Source: Thiobius zoothamnicola
GTDB lineage: Bacteria; Pseudomonadota; Gammaproteobacteria; Chromatiales; Chromatiaceae
DNA length: 64,000 nt
Assembly (NCBI GenBank): GCA_963678215.1
Contig: OY782758.1
Coordinates: forward strand, 682,001 to 746,000
Direction: 5' to 3'
The position numbers were made by a program, and so were the translations under genes. The notes under the pieces were generated by a model. The model saw only the letters and a list, made by a program, of their open reading frames with translations, was not told the origin of the DNA and did no database searches. This document shows, piece by piece, positions 43,161 to 52,375 of the stretch (position 1 is its first letter; every line of letters starts with the position of its first letter).

Positions 43161-44666
43161 ATGATGGATAGAATCAATCCAGCTAATTGGACTGACTCGC
43201 TGCGCAATGCCTGGCTTTGGTGCGGTCTGGTTTTATCGCTACTTTTATTAGCACACCCACTGCAAGCCGCGCGCCCATCAGGTGAGATCGGTAAAGACTG
43301 GGGCAACCCGAAAGGCCAGCTTTGTGTGGATTGCCACCGCGCCGAATCGCCCGGTTTGACTCAGGAATGGAACCACAGCCAGCATGGCCAATCTGGTGTC
43401 AATTGTCTGGATTGTCACCAGGCCAAGCCGGAGGACAAGGATGGCTTTATGCACGAAGGTGAGCGTATCTCGGTCATCGTCACGCCAAAAGACTGCTCCA
43501 CCTGTCACAAAACCGAATTTGAGCAGATGGATGGTTCGCATCACTCCAAGGGCGGTGACATCCTGAATTCGCTGGACAACTTGCTGGGTGAGGTCGTGGG
43601 CGGCCCGGCGGCGGTCACTGTGGGCTGTAAGCAATGCCATGGCGGCGTGGTCGAGATCGGCGAGGATGGCAAACCCACTCCCGGAAGTTGGCCCAATACC
43701 GGCATTGGTCGAATCAACCCGGATGGCAGCAAAGGTTCCTGCACCGCTTGTCACGGGCGTCACCGCTTCTCCAAAGCGCAGGCGCGCACCCCGGACACTT
43801 GCGGCAAATGTCATGTCGGGCCGGATCATCCCCAGATTGAGGTCTATAACGAATCCAAGCACGGCATCATCTACCGCGCCAAGGTACATGAGATGAACCT
43901 GGAATCGGACAAATGGGTCGCCGGGGTGGATTATTCCGCCGCGCCAACCTGCGCCACCTGCCATATGAGTGCTGGCGGCGGAGAAGGCAAGACGCATAAC
44001 GTCGGTGACCGCATCTCCTGGACGTTGCGCCCGGCAATCTCGAGAAAAATCAATTTGGTGCGTTTGCAAAATGGACAGGAATTCGATGTACCCGAAGGCA
44101 ACGATTTGCCCAAAGTAGGTGACACGGCCAAGGGTTCAACCGTCATTGAAGTGCTGACCTGGCAGGATCGCCGCAACAAGATGAAGAGTGTATGTACCGC
44201 TTGTCATAGTGAAAATGTGGTGGAAGGCCATTACAAGCAGTTCGACGATCTGGTCGATTTATACAACGAGAAGTTCGCCAAGCCAATTGCTGCCATCATG
44301 AAGGACTTGAAGGCCGAGGGTTATATCACCAAAAGTCCGTTTGACGACAAAATCGAATGGATTTGGTGGGAAATCTGGCATCATGAAGGCCGTCGCGCAC
44401 GGCATGGCGCTTCCATGAGCGGGCCGGATTATGCCTGGTGGCACGGCATCTATGATGTCGCCAAGCACACCTACTTCAAATTCGTGCCCGAATTGAAGAA
44501 AATCATCAAGGAAAAAGACGGCAATACCCAGCGGGCCGATGAACTGCTGAAAACCCACTTCTCACACGAAGGACATGACTGGTTCTTCAACGGCATGGGC
44601 AAAGCGCAAATCGATAAAGTGCGTAAGGGTTATGAAGACCGTTACGGCAAAGGCGCGCTGAAATAG
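43161..44666 (+). CDS. Octaheme c-type cytochrome, hydroxylamine-oxidoreductase-like
   Basis: A 501-aa exported cytochrome with a signal sequence (to about residue 37, QAARPS) and eight CXXCH haem sites: C55, C82, C112, C156, C194, C214, C264 and C345. Number and spacing match the HAO family, whose members oxidise hydroxylamine or reduce nitrite or hydroxylamine. After the last haem lies GPDYAWWHG, with Tyr424 a candidate for the HAO cross-linking tyrosine; an alignment is needed, because HAO oxidises when it is present and reduces when it is absent. A very strong GGGGGAGGAG ribosome site precedes ATG 43161. It is followed 13 bp later by a diheme cytochrome and FccB, not haoB or cycA. Confidence 0.88.
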   Translation: MMDRINPANWTDSLRNAWLWCGLVLSLLLLAHPLQAARPSGEIGKDWGNPKGQLCVDCHRAESPGLTQEWNHSQHGQSGVNCLDCHQAKPEDKDGFMHEGERISVIVTPKDCSTCHKTEFEQMDGSHHSKGGDILNSLDNLLGEVVGGPAAVTVGCKQCHGGVVEIGEDGKPTPGSWPNTGIGRINPDGSKGSCTACHGRHRFSKAQARTPDTCGKCHVGPDHPQIEVYNESKHGIIYRAKVHEMNLESDKWVAGVDYSAAPTCATCHMSAGGGEGKTHNVGDRISWTLRPAISRKINLVRLQNGQEFDVPEGNDLPKVGDTAKGSTVIEVLTWQDRRNKMKSVCTACHSENVVEGHYKQFDDLVDLYNEKFAKPIAAIMKDLKAEGYITKSPFDDKIEWIWWEIWHHEGRRARHGASMSGPDYAWWHGIYDVAKHTYFKFVPELKKIIKEKDGNTQRADELLKTHFSHEGHDWFFNGMGKAQIDKVRKGYEDRYGKGALK

Positions 44667-44679
44667 TGGGGCAAGGGAC

Positions 44680-45273
44680 ATGCACAAATATTTCTCATTT
44701 CTCTTTGCGGCGGCCTTGAATCTGCTTGTCTGGCTGCCCGCGCACGCAATCGCTGAAGGCATACGTTCGCCTTCCATGTTAGCGAACACTTGCGCGGGTT
44801 GCCATGGCACTAACGGATACAGCGCCGGATCCTCCCTGCCCTCTCTGGCTGGTTTGAACAAGCGTTATCTGTACAAATCAATGCGCGATTTTCAATCCGA
44901 TGTGCGTCCTTCCACCATCATGGGGCGCATCGCACGCGGCTATTCAGACCAGGAATTAAAGACGATCGCCGCCTTTTTCGCTGATCAGGAATGGCGCAAT
45001 GCGCCTGCTGAAGTGGACAAGCAACTGGTCGCTGCCGGGGAAGGGGTGCATCAAACGTATTGCGAAACCTGCCATCTGAATGGCGGCATTTCCGGCACGA
45101 AAGATACTCCGCGCATTGCAGGACAATGGCCTGAATACACTTATAACCTAATGGTTGACCAGCACACGATTGGGCGCGCCTGTATCCAACCCCGTTTGAT
45201 GCGCACCCGGATACAAAAATTGTCGCAGGAAGAACTGGAAGCCCTGAGCCATTATTACGCGGATCAGGAGTAA
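44680..45273 (+). CDS. fccA: Diheme cytochrome c, FccA-like
   Basis: A 197-aa exported cytochrome (signal residues 1-24) with two class I haem domains, CAGCHGTNGYSAG and CETCHLNGGISG. The first has Met ligands available in MGRIARGYSDQEL. It probably is the cytochrome subunit paired with the FccB flavoprotein 5 bp downstream, accepting electrons from sulfide oxidation; cytochrome c4-type names also fit. It directly follows the octaheme cytochrome gene. Confidence 0.82.
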   Translation: MHKYFSFLFAAALNLLVWLPAHAIAEGIRSPSMLANTCAGCHGTNGYSAGSSLPSLAGLNKRYLYKSMRDFQSDVRPSTIMGRIARGYSDQELKTIAAFFADQEWRNAPAEVDKQLVAAGEGVHQTYCETCHLNGGISGTKDTPRIAGQWPEYTYNLMVDQHTIGRACIQPRLMRTRIQKLSQEELEALSHYYADQE

Positions 45274-45278
45274 AGATC

Positions 45279-46565
45279 ATGACGCACTATTCAAGACGCG
45301 AATTTCTGCGTAAAACAGGCGGCATTGCCTTACTGTCCGCTTGGGGCCTGCCATTGGGCGCGACGACTTCGACCAAAACCAAGGGGCGGGTCGTCGTGAT
45401 CGGCGGCGGTTATGGCGGCGCCATCACGGCCAAATATATTCGTTTGGCTGATCCTGGTATCCAAGTCACGCTGATTGAGCGCGATAAGCATTTCATTTCC
45501 TGCCCATTGAGCAATGAGGTGTTGTCTGGCGAACGTGATATGGGATCCCTGACTTTTGGTTATGATGGCTTGCGCCAGCATGGCGTCCAGGTCATACACG
45601 CCGAAACGCAAGCAATTGATCCGATCAAAAAGACGGTTGCCACCAACGACCAAAAGACCCTGGCGTATGACAAGTTGGTGGTCTCACCCGGCGTTGATTT
45701 CCAATGGGATGCGATTGAAAATTACACGCCTGAAGTGGCGGATACCCAGATGCCCCATGCCTGGCAAGCTGGCCCTCAAACCTTGCTGCTGCGCCAACAG
45801 CTGGAAAGCATGAAAGATGGCGGCTTGGTCTGTATTACAGCCCCGCCTAATCCCTTCCGCTGCCCTCCCGGGCCATACGAACGGGCCGCGCAGATTGCGC
45901 ATTACCTGCGTCGTCACAAACCTAAATCCAAGGTTCTGATTCTGGACAGCAAGGACGCCTTCTCCAAAAAAGCGTTATTCACCCACGGCTGGCAAGTGCA
46001 TTATGGCGATATGATCGAATGGGTGCCAGGCGCTGAAGGTGGCCGGATTGAAGAAATTGACCCGGAAAACGGCGTTCTGATCGGCGACGTGGATGAATTC
46101 AAAGCCGATGTGGCCAATGTGATAGCGCCACAAAAAGCGGGGGCTATCGCTTTCACCGCTGGCCTGACCGATGAAAGCGGCTGGTGCCCGATCAATCAAC
46201 GCACTTTTGAATCCAGTCTGCACCAGGATATCTATGTCATTGGCGATGCATGCATTGCAGGCGAAATGCCCAAATCAGGATATGCTGCTAACTCACAGGG
46301 CAAAGTGTGCGCAGCCGCCATTGTGGCCGAGTTAAACGGCATGGACAGCCCGGAACCCTCTTATGTCAATACATGCTACAGCATTATCGCGCCTGGACAT
46401 GGCATTTCAGTGGCTGATGTGTACCGCCTTGAGGAAAATCAAATCACGTCAGTGCCCGGTGCTGGTGGGTTATCCTCGCTGGGCGCTTCCAAACGGGATC
46501 AGGAACTGGAGGTCGGCTATGCGTATGGCTGGCTGAAAAACATCACATCCGATATGTTCGGCTAA
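45279..46565 (+). CDS. fccB: Flavocytochrome c sulfide dehydrogenase flavoprotein
   Basis: FAD-containing subunit that oxidises sulfide to polysulfide. It has a Tat signal (SRREFLRKTGG, cut near residue 30), FAD-binding VVVIGGGYGGAITAKYIR, and the FCSD cysteines: Cys75 in ISCPLSNEV (flavin-link position), Cys195 in FRCPPGPYER and Cys366 in NTCYSIIAP (active-site disulfide). The C-terminal domain around AYGWLKNITSDMFG is canonical. Being Tat-exported, it works in the periplasm with the diheme cytochrome. Confidence 0.92.
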   Translation: MTHYSRREFLRKTGGIALLSAWGLPLGATTSTKTKGRVVVIGGGYGGAITAKYIRLADPGIQVTLIERDKHFISCPLSNEVLSGERDMGSLTFGYDGLRQHGVQVIHAETQAIDPIKKTVATNDQKTLAYDKLVVSPGVDFQWDAIENYTPEVADTQMPHAWQAGPQTLLLRQQLESMKDGGLVCITAPPNPFRCPPGPYERAAQIAHYLRRHKPKSKVLILDSKDAFSKKALFTHGWQVHYGDMIEWVPGAEGGRIEEIDPENGVLIGDVDEFKADVANVIAPQKAGAIAFTAGLTDESGWCPINQRTFESSLHQDIYVIGDACIAGEMPKSGYAANSQGKVCAAAIVAELNGMDSPEPSYVNTCYSIIAPGHGISVADVYRLEENQITSVPGAGGLSSLGASKRDQELEVGYAYGWLKNITSDMFG

Positions 46566-46611
46566 GCGCACACCCTGTCACTAAGCAGCCGATAAAACCA
46601 CATTTGCGGTC

Positions 46612-46631
46612 ATCCCCGCGCAAGCGGGGAT
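46612..46631. repeat. Dispersed CCCGC-type palindromic repeat, second copy
   Basis: ATCCCCGC-GCAA-GCGGGGAT, related to the repeat at 31845-31864. It lies between the fccB stop and the convergent rraA gene and could serve as a bidirectional transcription stop. Confidence 0.65.
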
Positions 46632-46661
46632 CCAATCAACAACACCGCCGTATGCATGGAT

Positions 46662-47150
46662 TCAGGCGATATCAACTAATTTTTCCGCACAAACCACCAT
46701 TCCGTCCTCATCGGCATACAGCCAATGGCCCGGTATGAAGTCAACGTCAGCAAAATGCACCGTCACCTCACGTAAACCTTGGTCCTGCTTGACCGTTTTG
46801 CGCGGCACGGTTCCCAAAGCCTTCACGCCTAACGCCATCTCCGCTATTGCAGCGGAATCCCGCAAACACCCGTTGATAACCACGCCTCGCCAACCGTTGC
46901 TCACGGCCTTCTCAGCCAATTGGTCACCCAACATGGAACGCTTCATGGAAGCGCCACCGTCGATCACCAACACCCGCCCCTCGCCGGATTCATCCAAGGC
47001 TGAGCGCACCAGAGAATTGTCCTCATAGGATTTGACGGTCGCAATAGTTCCGCAAAAACAGTTCAAACCACCGAAATCACCAAACACGCCTTCGGCGACT
47101 TGGAGAATGGCATCGTGATCGTCACAAAGATCGGCTGTTCGAAATTTCAT
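46662..47150 (-). CDS. rraA: RraA family protein
   Basis: RraA-fold protein. RraA inhibits RNase E; relatives are 4-hydroxy-4-methyl-2-oxoglutarate/oxaloacetate aldolases. ATG 47150 (MKFRTADLCDDH) gives 162 aa, as in E. coli RraA. Motifs include FGGLNCFCGTIATVKSYEDNSLV, GRVLVIDGGASMKRSMLGDQLA and GWRGVVINGCLRDSAAIAEM, where the Asp/Arg pair of the aldolase site is present. No RNase E gene is nearby, so the RNase-regulator label is by homology. Confidence 0.92.
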   Translation of the reverse strand: MKFRTADLCDDHDAILQVAEGVFGDFGGLNCFCGTIATVKSYEDNSLVRSALDESGEGRVLVIDGGASMKRSMLGDQLAEKAVSNGWRGVVINGCLRDSAAIAEMALGVKALGTVPRKTVKQDQGLREVTVHFADVDFIPGHWLYADEDGMVVCAEKLVDIA

Positions 47151-47379
47151 GGCGGTTGCCTCCGAATCAGTGAGCATCCAAAAGGGTTGATTTTGATCAT
47201 TACCACGCGATCTACTGCCAGTCCATCGTTACTGATTGACCGTCGTCTCACAGATAGTATCGTTATGAGAGCAAGCGCAGGCAGTTTATGCATAAAATTG
47301 TGCGAGAAAGCGCCGTTTACTCTGAGCGTAAATACGCTTCCAATCACAATGTCAGGCGCGAAAGGCCACAAAACACAGC

Positions 47380-48687
47380 CTAGAATTGGTCCTCTTCAGT
47401 CGAGCCAGACAAAGCGGTTACGGAAGAAGCGCCGCCCTGAATCACCGTGGTCACATCATCAAAGTAACCGGCACCCACTTCCTGTTGATGCGACACAAAG
47501 GTATAACCACGTTCACGCGACGCGAATTCAGGTTCCTGCACCTTTTCGACGTAATGTTTCATGCCTTCGCCACGCGCATAGTCGTAAGCCAGATCAAACA
47601 TGCTGTACCACATGTTATGAATACCAGCCAAGGTGATGAACTGATATTTATAACCCATTTCGGACAATGCATCCTGGAATCCGGCGATGGCTTTATCATC
47701 CAGATTTTTCTTCCAGTTGAATGAAGGCGAACAATTGTACGCCAATAGTTTATCCGGGTTTTCCGCTAACACCGCCTGGGCGAATTCACGCGCAAAACCC
47801 AGATCCGGGGTAGCAGTCTCACACCAGACCAAATCCGCATAAGGTGCATAGGCCAAGCCGCGCGAGATAGCCTGCTCCAGACCATTTTTGACGGTATAAA
47901 AGCCTTCCGCCGTGCGTTCGCCAGTGACGAAAGGTTGGTCATTGGCATCCACATCCGAGGTCAACAAAGCAGCGGCTTCGGCATCTGTACGCGCCAATAT
48001 CAAAGTGGGCACGCCGCAAACATCCGCCGCCAGCCGCGCGGCGATGAGTTTTTGGATAGCTTCCTGAGTAGGCACCAGAACCTTGCCGCCCATATGGCCG
48101 CACTTTTTAACCGCCGCCAACTGATCTTCAAAATGCACACCGGAAGCACCAGCCGCAATCATGTTCTTCATCAATTCAAAGGCATTCAGCACGCCGCCAA
48201 AACCTGCCTCTGCATCCGCGACGATGGGTAAAAAATAATCCACATAGTCGGCATCACCTGGCCCAATATCACGCGACCATTGAATTTCATCCGCCCGTTT
48301 GAAACTGTTGTTGATCCGGCGCACCATTGCGGGCACTGAATCATAGGCATACAATGATTGGTCAGGGTACATGGTTTCGGAGGTGTTGCCATCTGCGGCA
48401 ACCTGCCACCCCGACAGGTAAATCGCTTCAATACCGGCCTTCGCTTGCTGCATGGCCTGGCCGCCGGTAATCGCCCCCATACAGTTCACATAGCCTTTTT
48501 TGGCTTCTCCATGGACAAGGTCCCACAGTTTTTCCGCTCCACGACGGGCATAAGTATGCTCTGGCCGGATTGAGCCTTGCAAACGGACGACATCCGCTGC
48601 GCTATAGCCACGTTTGACAGCTTTCCAGCGTGGATTCTGTCGCCATTCCGTTTCCAGTGCTTGGATCTGTTCAATTTTGTTTTGCAT
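47380..48687 (-). CDS. aceA: Isocitrate lyase
   Basis: First enzyme of the glyoxylate bypass, isocitrate to glyoxylate and succinate. The 435-aa protein has the catalytic signature KKCGHMGGKVL with the nucleophilic Cys, SGWQVAAD and TEFLKxx-like metal sites (GDADYVDYFLPIVADAEAGFGG). Malate synthase is not in the window. A perfect palindrome lies 27 nt upstream of its start, and a LysR gene is divergent. Confidence 0.96.
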   Translation of the reverse strand: MQNKIEQIQALETEWRQNPRWKAVKRGYSAADVVRLQGSIRPEHTYARRGAEKLWDLVHGEAKKGYVNCMGAITGGQAMQQAKAGIEAIYLSGWQVAADGNTSETMYPDQSLYAYDSVPAMVRRINNSFKRADEIQWSRDIGPGDADYVDYFLPIVADAEAGFGGVLNAFELMKNMIAAGASGVHFEDQLAAVKKCGHMGGKVLVPTQEAIQKLIAARLAADVCGVPTLILARTDAEAAALLTSDVDANDQPFVTGERTAEGFYTVKNGLEQAISRGLAYAPYADLVWCETATPDLGFAREFAQAVLAENPDKLLAYNCSPSFNWKKNLDDKAIAGFQDALSEMGYKYQFITLAGIHNMWYSMFDLAYDYARGEGMKHYVEKVQEPEFASRERGYTFVSHQQEVGAGYFDDVTTVIQGGASSVTALSGSTEEDQF

Positions 48688-48713
48688 TTTTTACTCCGCA
48701 GGGTTGAATATTT

Positions 48714-48728
48714 TTGTGCAATGCACAA
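48714..48728. promoter_or_regulatory. Candidate operator upstream of aceA
   Basis: TTGTGCA-A-TGCACAA is a perfect 7-bp inverted repeat about a single central base, 27 nt before the aceA start codon. It is within the aceA-lysR intergenic region and probably binds a dimeric regulator. Whether the divergent LysR protein is that regulator is not shown; LysR sites more often follow T-N11-A. Confidence 0.5.
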
Positions 48729-48894
48729 TTATTAAAGCGCAAGCGTTGTTTACACAGCGGTTTGACCTATCCAAGCGTAAATCAGTCGGGGCTTTTCACC
48801 ACGCTATTTATTTCAATCATTAACCAAACTAATTATGAGAAAACCATAAAAATTATTCCAACGTTGGCCAATCCACATATCCAAAGGAAAACTT

Positions 48895-49854
48895 ATGACT
48901 CAGTTAAAAACGCCTTACTACAAACAAAACCGATTAAAGCAACTGCGCGCCTTTTGTCATGCGGCGCAATGCGGGAGCATTACCGAAGCGGCGGAAACCC
49001 TGTTTCTGAGTCAACCGTCCGTCACTTTGCAGATTCAGGCTTTAGAGCGCGAAATGGAGATCACCGTATTCGAGCGTCGCGGCCCTAAAATCCGCCTGAC
49101 GCCTGAAGGCGAAGTGCTCTACCAACTCGCCAGCCCATTAATTGAAGGGATTGATCGGTTGCAGGAATCCTTTCACGCCCATATGGGGGATTTGCAACAT
49201 GGTGAACTGAATATTGCAGCAGGTGAATCCACCATCTTGTATGTGCTGCCGGATGTCACCAAACACTTTGCGAATGAGTATCCGGGCATCAGTATCAAAC
49301 TCCATAATGTGACCGGACGGGACGGTTTATCCATGGTGCGCGCTGATCAGGTCGATTTCGCCGTCGGCTCCATGCTGGATACTCAGGATGATATCCGCTA
49401 TGAACCCATCGTCACTTACTATCCGGCATTGATCACTTCAAATGATCATATATTGGCCGAGCGGCCATCCGTCACGCTGGAAGATATCGCCCAGCACGGA
49501 CTGATTCTACCACCCCGCCACCTCTCTACCTGGCGCAGCGTCGAACTGGTTTTTAATCAGCACAATCTGAGTTTCAGCGTCTCATTGGAAGCTGGCGGTT
49601 GGGAAGTCATCAAGAAATACGTTGCCATGAATATGGGCATTTCCATCGTGACCGATGTTTGCCTGACCGGCAGCGATAATCTCTCCGCCAAACCACTGGG
49701 TAAATATTTCCCTACCCGTTCTTACGGCATTGTTTCACGACGCGGTAAATTCTTATCGCCAGCCGCCGTACGCTACATTGACATGCTGCGTGAATTTTAT
49801 GCCGACCGGGATCCTTCTGAGATCAGCATTTGCGCAAACTGCAATAAAAAATAA
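48895..49854 (+). CDS. LysR family transcriptional regulator, CysB-like
   Basis: A 319-aa LysR regulator: N-terminal winged helix (about residues 14-72, LRAFCHAAQCGSITEAAETL, SQPSVTLQIQALEREM), linker helix, then a periplasmic-binding-type effector domain. It is divergent from aceA with about 207 bp between starts, the usual arrangement for a LysR protein and its target. Effector unknown; the C-terminus ends ICANCNKK with a Cys pair. Control of aceA is inferred. Confidence 0.9.
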   Translation: MTQLKTPYYKQNRLKQLRAFCHAAQCGSITEAAETLFLSQPSVTLQIQALEREMEITVFERRGPKIRLTPEGEVLYQLASPLIEGIDRLQESFHAHMGDLQHGELNIAAGESTILYVLPDVTKHFANEYPGISIKLHNVTGRDGLSMVRADQVDFAVGSMLDTQDDIRYEPIVTYYPALITSNDHILAERPSVTLEDIAQHGLILPPRHLSTWRSVELVFNQHNLSFSVSLEAGGWEVIKKYVAMNMGISIVTDVCLTGSDNLSAKPLGKYFPTRSYGIVSRRGKFLSPAAVRYIDMLREFYADRDPSEISICANCNKK

Positions 49855-50143
49855 CCCCAATATCCGGGTGGCGAAAAACGACATCCGGAACTGATCCACA
49901 GTCCAATCCTGAATCCGCGCATCCAAACCACACCGACAAAACCCCGTTTAATTGCGCAACCACCACCCCTCCTCACAGCGCGGATGAACCCGAAACCCTC
50001 TCAAGGTTCTGCGCATACATCGCGTCATGGTGAACAGCCGACTACCCAAAAAGCTGTTGCTAATACCCACATATGAAAGCTCAATCTGACATCTACCGCC
50101 ACTGTTGCTAGAAAGTGGGAAATTTCTCAAAGGAAAACTGATT

Positions 50144-51244
50144 ATGAGCAGCGAACAAAAAAGCGTGCGCGAGATCCGTATCAACCCAATCGTCCCCACA
50201 GAATCCGTCCTAGTCTCGACGGCACGCGGCATGCGACCTAAAAAAGACGAAGAACGCATCACCAGAGACACGCGCCAATATGTCGATAGATGTCCATTCT
50301 GCGTTGGTAATGAAGATCGTACGCCACCCGAAATCAAAGCTTATCCTGACAGCAAAAATTGGGATATTCGCATCGTACCCAATTTATATCCTGTACTGGG
50401 GGATGACCACAGTCCCAATAATACGTCGTTTGGTTTGCAACATGTCATTGATGGCTATGGGCGTCATGAAGTCATTATTGACCACCCTGATCACGGCATC
50501 GCAATCCACGAAATGAGTCGCGAACATCTGACCAATTTGTTTTATGTCTATCAGCAACGTATGGAAGAACTTTATGCCTCCGATGATCGCCTGAAATACG
50601 TATTGGTTTTTAAAAACTTTGGTCCAGCAGCCGGTGCCAGCATTCCACATACGCACAGCCAGATCATCGCCACCCCTGTGGTACCGGAAGATGTGCAGAA
50701 TGAAGTACACCACAGCCGCGAGCACTACAATAAATTCGGCAACTGTATTTTCTGTTCCCTGATTGATGAAGCTTTAACCTTTGAAGCAACCATTCATGAC
50801 CGAGAATCTGGTGAAATCCGACGTAAAATCAATGTCGGCCAGTATGTTATCGAGCGTGGCGAACGCTTCATCGCCATCAAACCATTCGCCAGCCGTTTTG
50901 AATGGGAAATCCACATTCTGCCCTTGCAACACCAGGCGGATTTTTTGCAGGCCACGCAAGAAGATCTGGCGGATTTCGCCCGGGTATTGAAACGCACCAT
51001 GGCACGTTTGGACAAAGTGGTCGGCGGCGTCCAATATAACTTCTTCCTGCATTCAGTCCCGCACGGCGGCGAACACCAAAGCTGTGAGAACAGCTACCAT
51101 TGGCATTTGGAAATTTGCCCGCGCACCAGCATACCAACTGGTTTTGAATTGGGATCCGGCTTATTCGTCAGCACCGTCAGCCCGGAAGCTGCCGCAGAAG
51201 CATTGCGTGACGCCGAAATTGAATTAGATGAGTTGGGCAAGTAA
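50144..51244 (+). CDS. Galactose-1-phosphate uridylyltransferase-like
   Basis: A GalT-family HIT-superfamily nucleotidyltransferase. Zinc-binding CPFC and CIFC pairs occur near the N-terminus and middle, the HIT-type catalytic motif is HTHSQIIATP, and the C-terminal lobe has HWHLEICPR. ATG 50144 (MSSEQKSVREI) gives 366 aa with AAAGGAAA upstream. No galK, galE or galM is nearby; it may act on other sugar 1-phosphates. Confidence 0.88.
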   Translation: MSSEQKSVREIRINPIVPTESVLVSTARGMRPKKDEERITRDTRQYVDRCPFCVGNEDRTPPEIKAYPDSKNWDIRIVPNLYPVLGDDHSPNNTSFGLQHVIDGYGRHEVIIDHPDHGIAIHEMSREHLTNLFYVYQQRMEELYASDDRLKYVLVFKNFGPAAGASIPHTHSQIIATPVVPEDVQNEVHHSREHYNKFGNCIFCSLIDEALTFEATIHDRESGEIRRKINVGQYVIERGERFIAIKPFASRFEWEIHILPLQHQADFLQATQEDLADFARVLKRTMARLDKVVGGVQYNFFLHSVPHGGEHQSCENSYHWHLEICPRTSIPTGFELGSGLFVSTVSPEAAAEALRDAEIELDELGK

Positions 51245-51281
51245 ACTTGGGCGGAGGTTCCCATAAGAAAATCACGCCGCC

Positions 51282-51821
51282 ATGCCGAAAAAAACGAATC
51301 ACCTGATCATGTCAGCGCTGGGTAAAGACAACCCAGGCATTATCGACCACCTGTCCCGCGCCATCTACGAATGTGAATGCAGCATACAAGATACGCGGAT
51401 GGCGGTGCTGTCGGGGGAATTCGCGGCATTGATCGCGGTTGAAGGGCCTTGGGACAAATTGGCCCGTCTGGAAAATCAATTACCCGAATTGGAAAAAGAA
51501 CTGGGTTTGGCGATCACGACAGATCGTGGCGAACCTCATGAAGGAACCTCCAATCTATTGCCTTATGTCGTTGATCTGGTCACTCTGGATCAACCCGGAG
51601 TGGTGCATAAAGTGTCACGTTTCTTCGCCGAAAGAGAAATCAATATCCAGGATATGGTCACCTCCAGCTATGCTGCCGCCCACACTGGCACACCCATGTT
51701 TTCCATGCGTATGAATGTCGGCGTGCCAGCGGACATGCACATCAGTTCGCTACGTGATGAATTCATGGATTTTTGCGACGGCATGAATCTTGACGCCGTG
51801 CTTGAACCGATAAAAAACTGA
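51282..51821 (+). CDS. GcvR-like ACT domain protein
   Basis: A 179-aa protein with two ACT domains, resembling the glycine cleavage system repressor GcvR: NHLIMSALGKDNPGIIDHLSRAIYECECSIQDTRMAVL and VDLVTLDQPGVVHKVSRFFAEREINIQDM. It starts 37 bp after the galT-like gene and is 6 bp before the peroxiredoxin gene, like gcvR-bcp in enterobacteria. GcvA is not present here. Confidence 0.88.
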   Translation: MPKKTNHLIMSALGKDNPGIIDHLSRAIYECECSIQDTRMAVLSGEFAALIAVEGPWDKLARLENQLPELEKELGLAITTDRGEPHEGTSNLLPYVVDLVTLDQPGVVHKVSRFFAEREINIQDMVTSSYAAAHTGTPMFSMRMNVGVPADMHISSLRDEFMDFCDGMNLDAVLEPIKN

Positions 51822-51827
51822 CGTTCG

Positions 51828-52325
51828 ATGTCAACAACATTTGAAATCGGCGAATTGATGCCGACGATGGATTTACTGATTACCGGCAACCAACACGTTA
51901 ATCTTACCCATTACATCGGCCAACCGCTTGCGCTGTATTTCTATCCCAAGGCCAATACACCCGGCTGCACTCAGGAAGGATTGGATTTCGCCACTCACTA
52001 TGCGGCATTTCGCCAAAATGATTGTCGGATCCTCGGCGCTTCGCGGGATGGCCTCAAGGCACAGGAAAACTTTAAAGCCAAACATCAGTTTCCATTCGAC
52101 TTGGTGGCTGACAAGGAACAACAGCTTTGCCAAGCCATGGACGTCATCAAATTGAAAAAGATGTACGGACGAGAATCACTTGGCATAGAACGCAGTACTT
52201 TTTTATTCGATGCTGAAGGCAAACTCCGGCATGCGTGGCGTGGCGTTAAAGTCAAAGGGCATGTGGAAGTCGTCTTGCAGGCCTTAAACGTATTTGCTAG
52301 AAGTAGAGAAGAAAGTTGCCTTTGA
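51828..52325 (+). CDS. bcp: Peroxiredoxin, BCP/PrxQ type
   Basis: Thiol peroxidase. The peroxidatic Cys is in FYPKANTPGCTQEG, with the resolving-Cys position replaced in part (the PrxQ second Cys five residues later is absent; Cys elsewhere in RQNDCRIL). Other motifs: LGASRDGLKAQENFKAKHQFPFDLVAD and GIERSTFLFDAEGKLRHAWRGV. The 165-aa length is typical. Its pairing with the GcvR-like gene is conserved in many proteobacteria. Confidence 0.9.
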   Translation: MSTTFEIGELMPTMDLLITGNQHVNLTHYIGQPLALYFYPKANTPGCTQEGLDFATHYAAFRQNDCRILGASRDGLKAQENFKAKHQFPFDLVADKEQQLCQAMDVIKLKKMYGRESLGIERSTFLFDAEGKLRHAWRGVKVKGHVEVVLQALNVFARSREESCL

Positions 52326-52375
52326 ACGAAAGGTCCAAATCAACTTAATAGTATAGGCCTGCAAGTTATTTAGAT

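Noticed and set aside
43278..44069. 263-codon minus-strand ORF inside the octaheme cytochrome gene
   Set aside because: Shadow of the strongly supported plus-strand gene with eight CXXCH sites.
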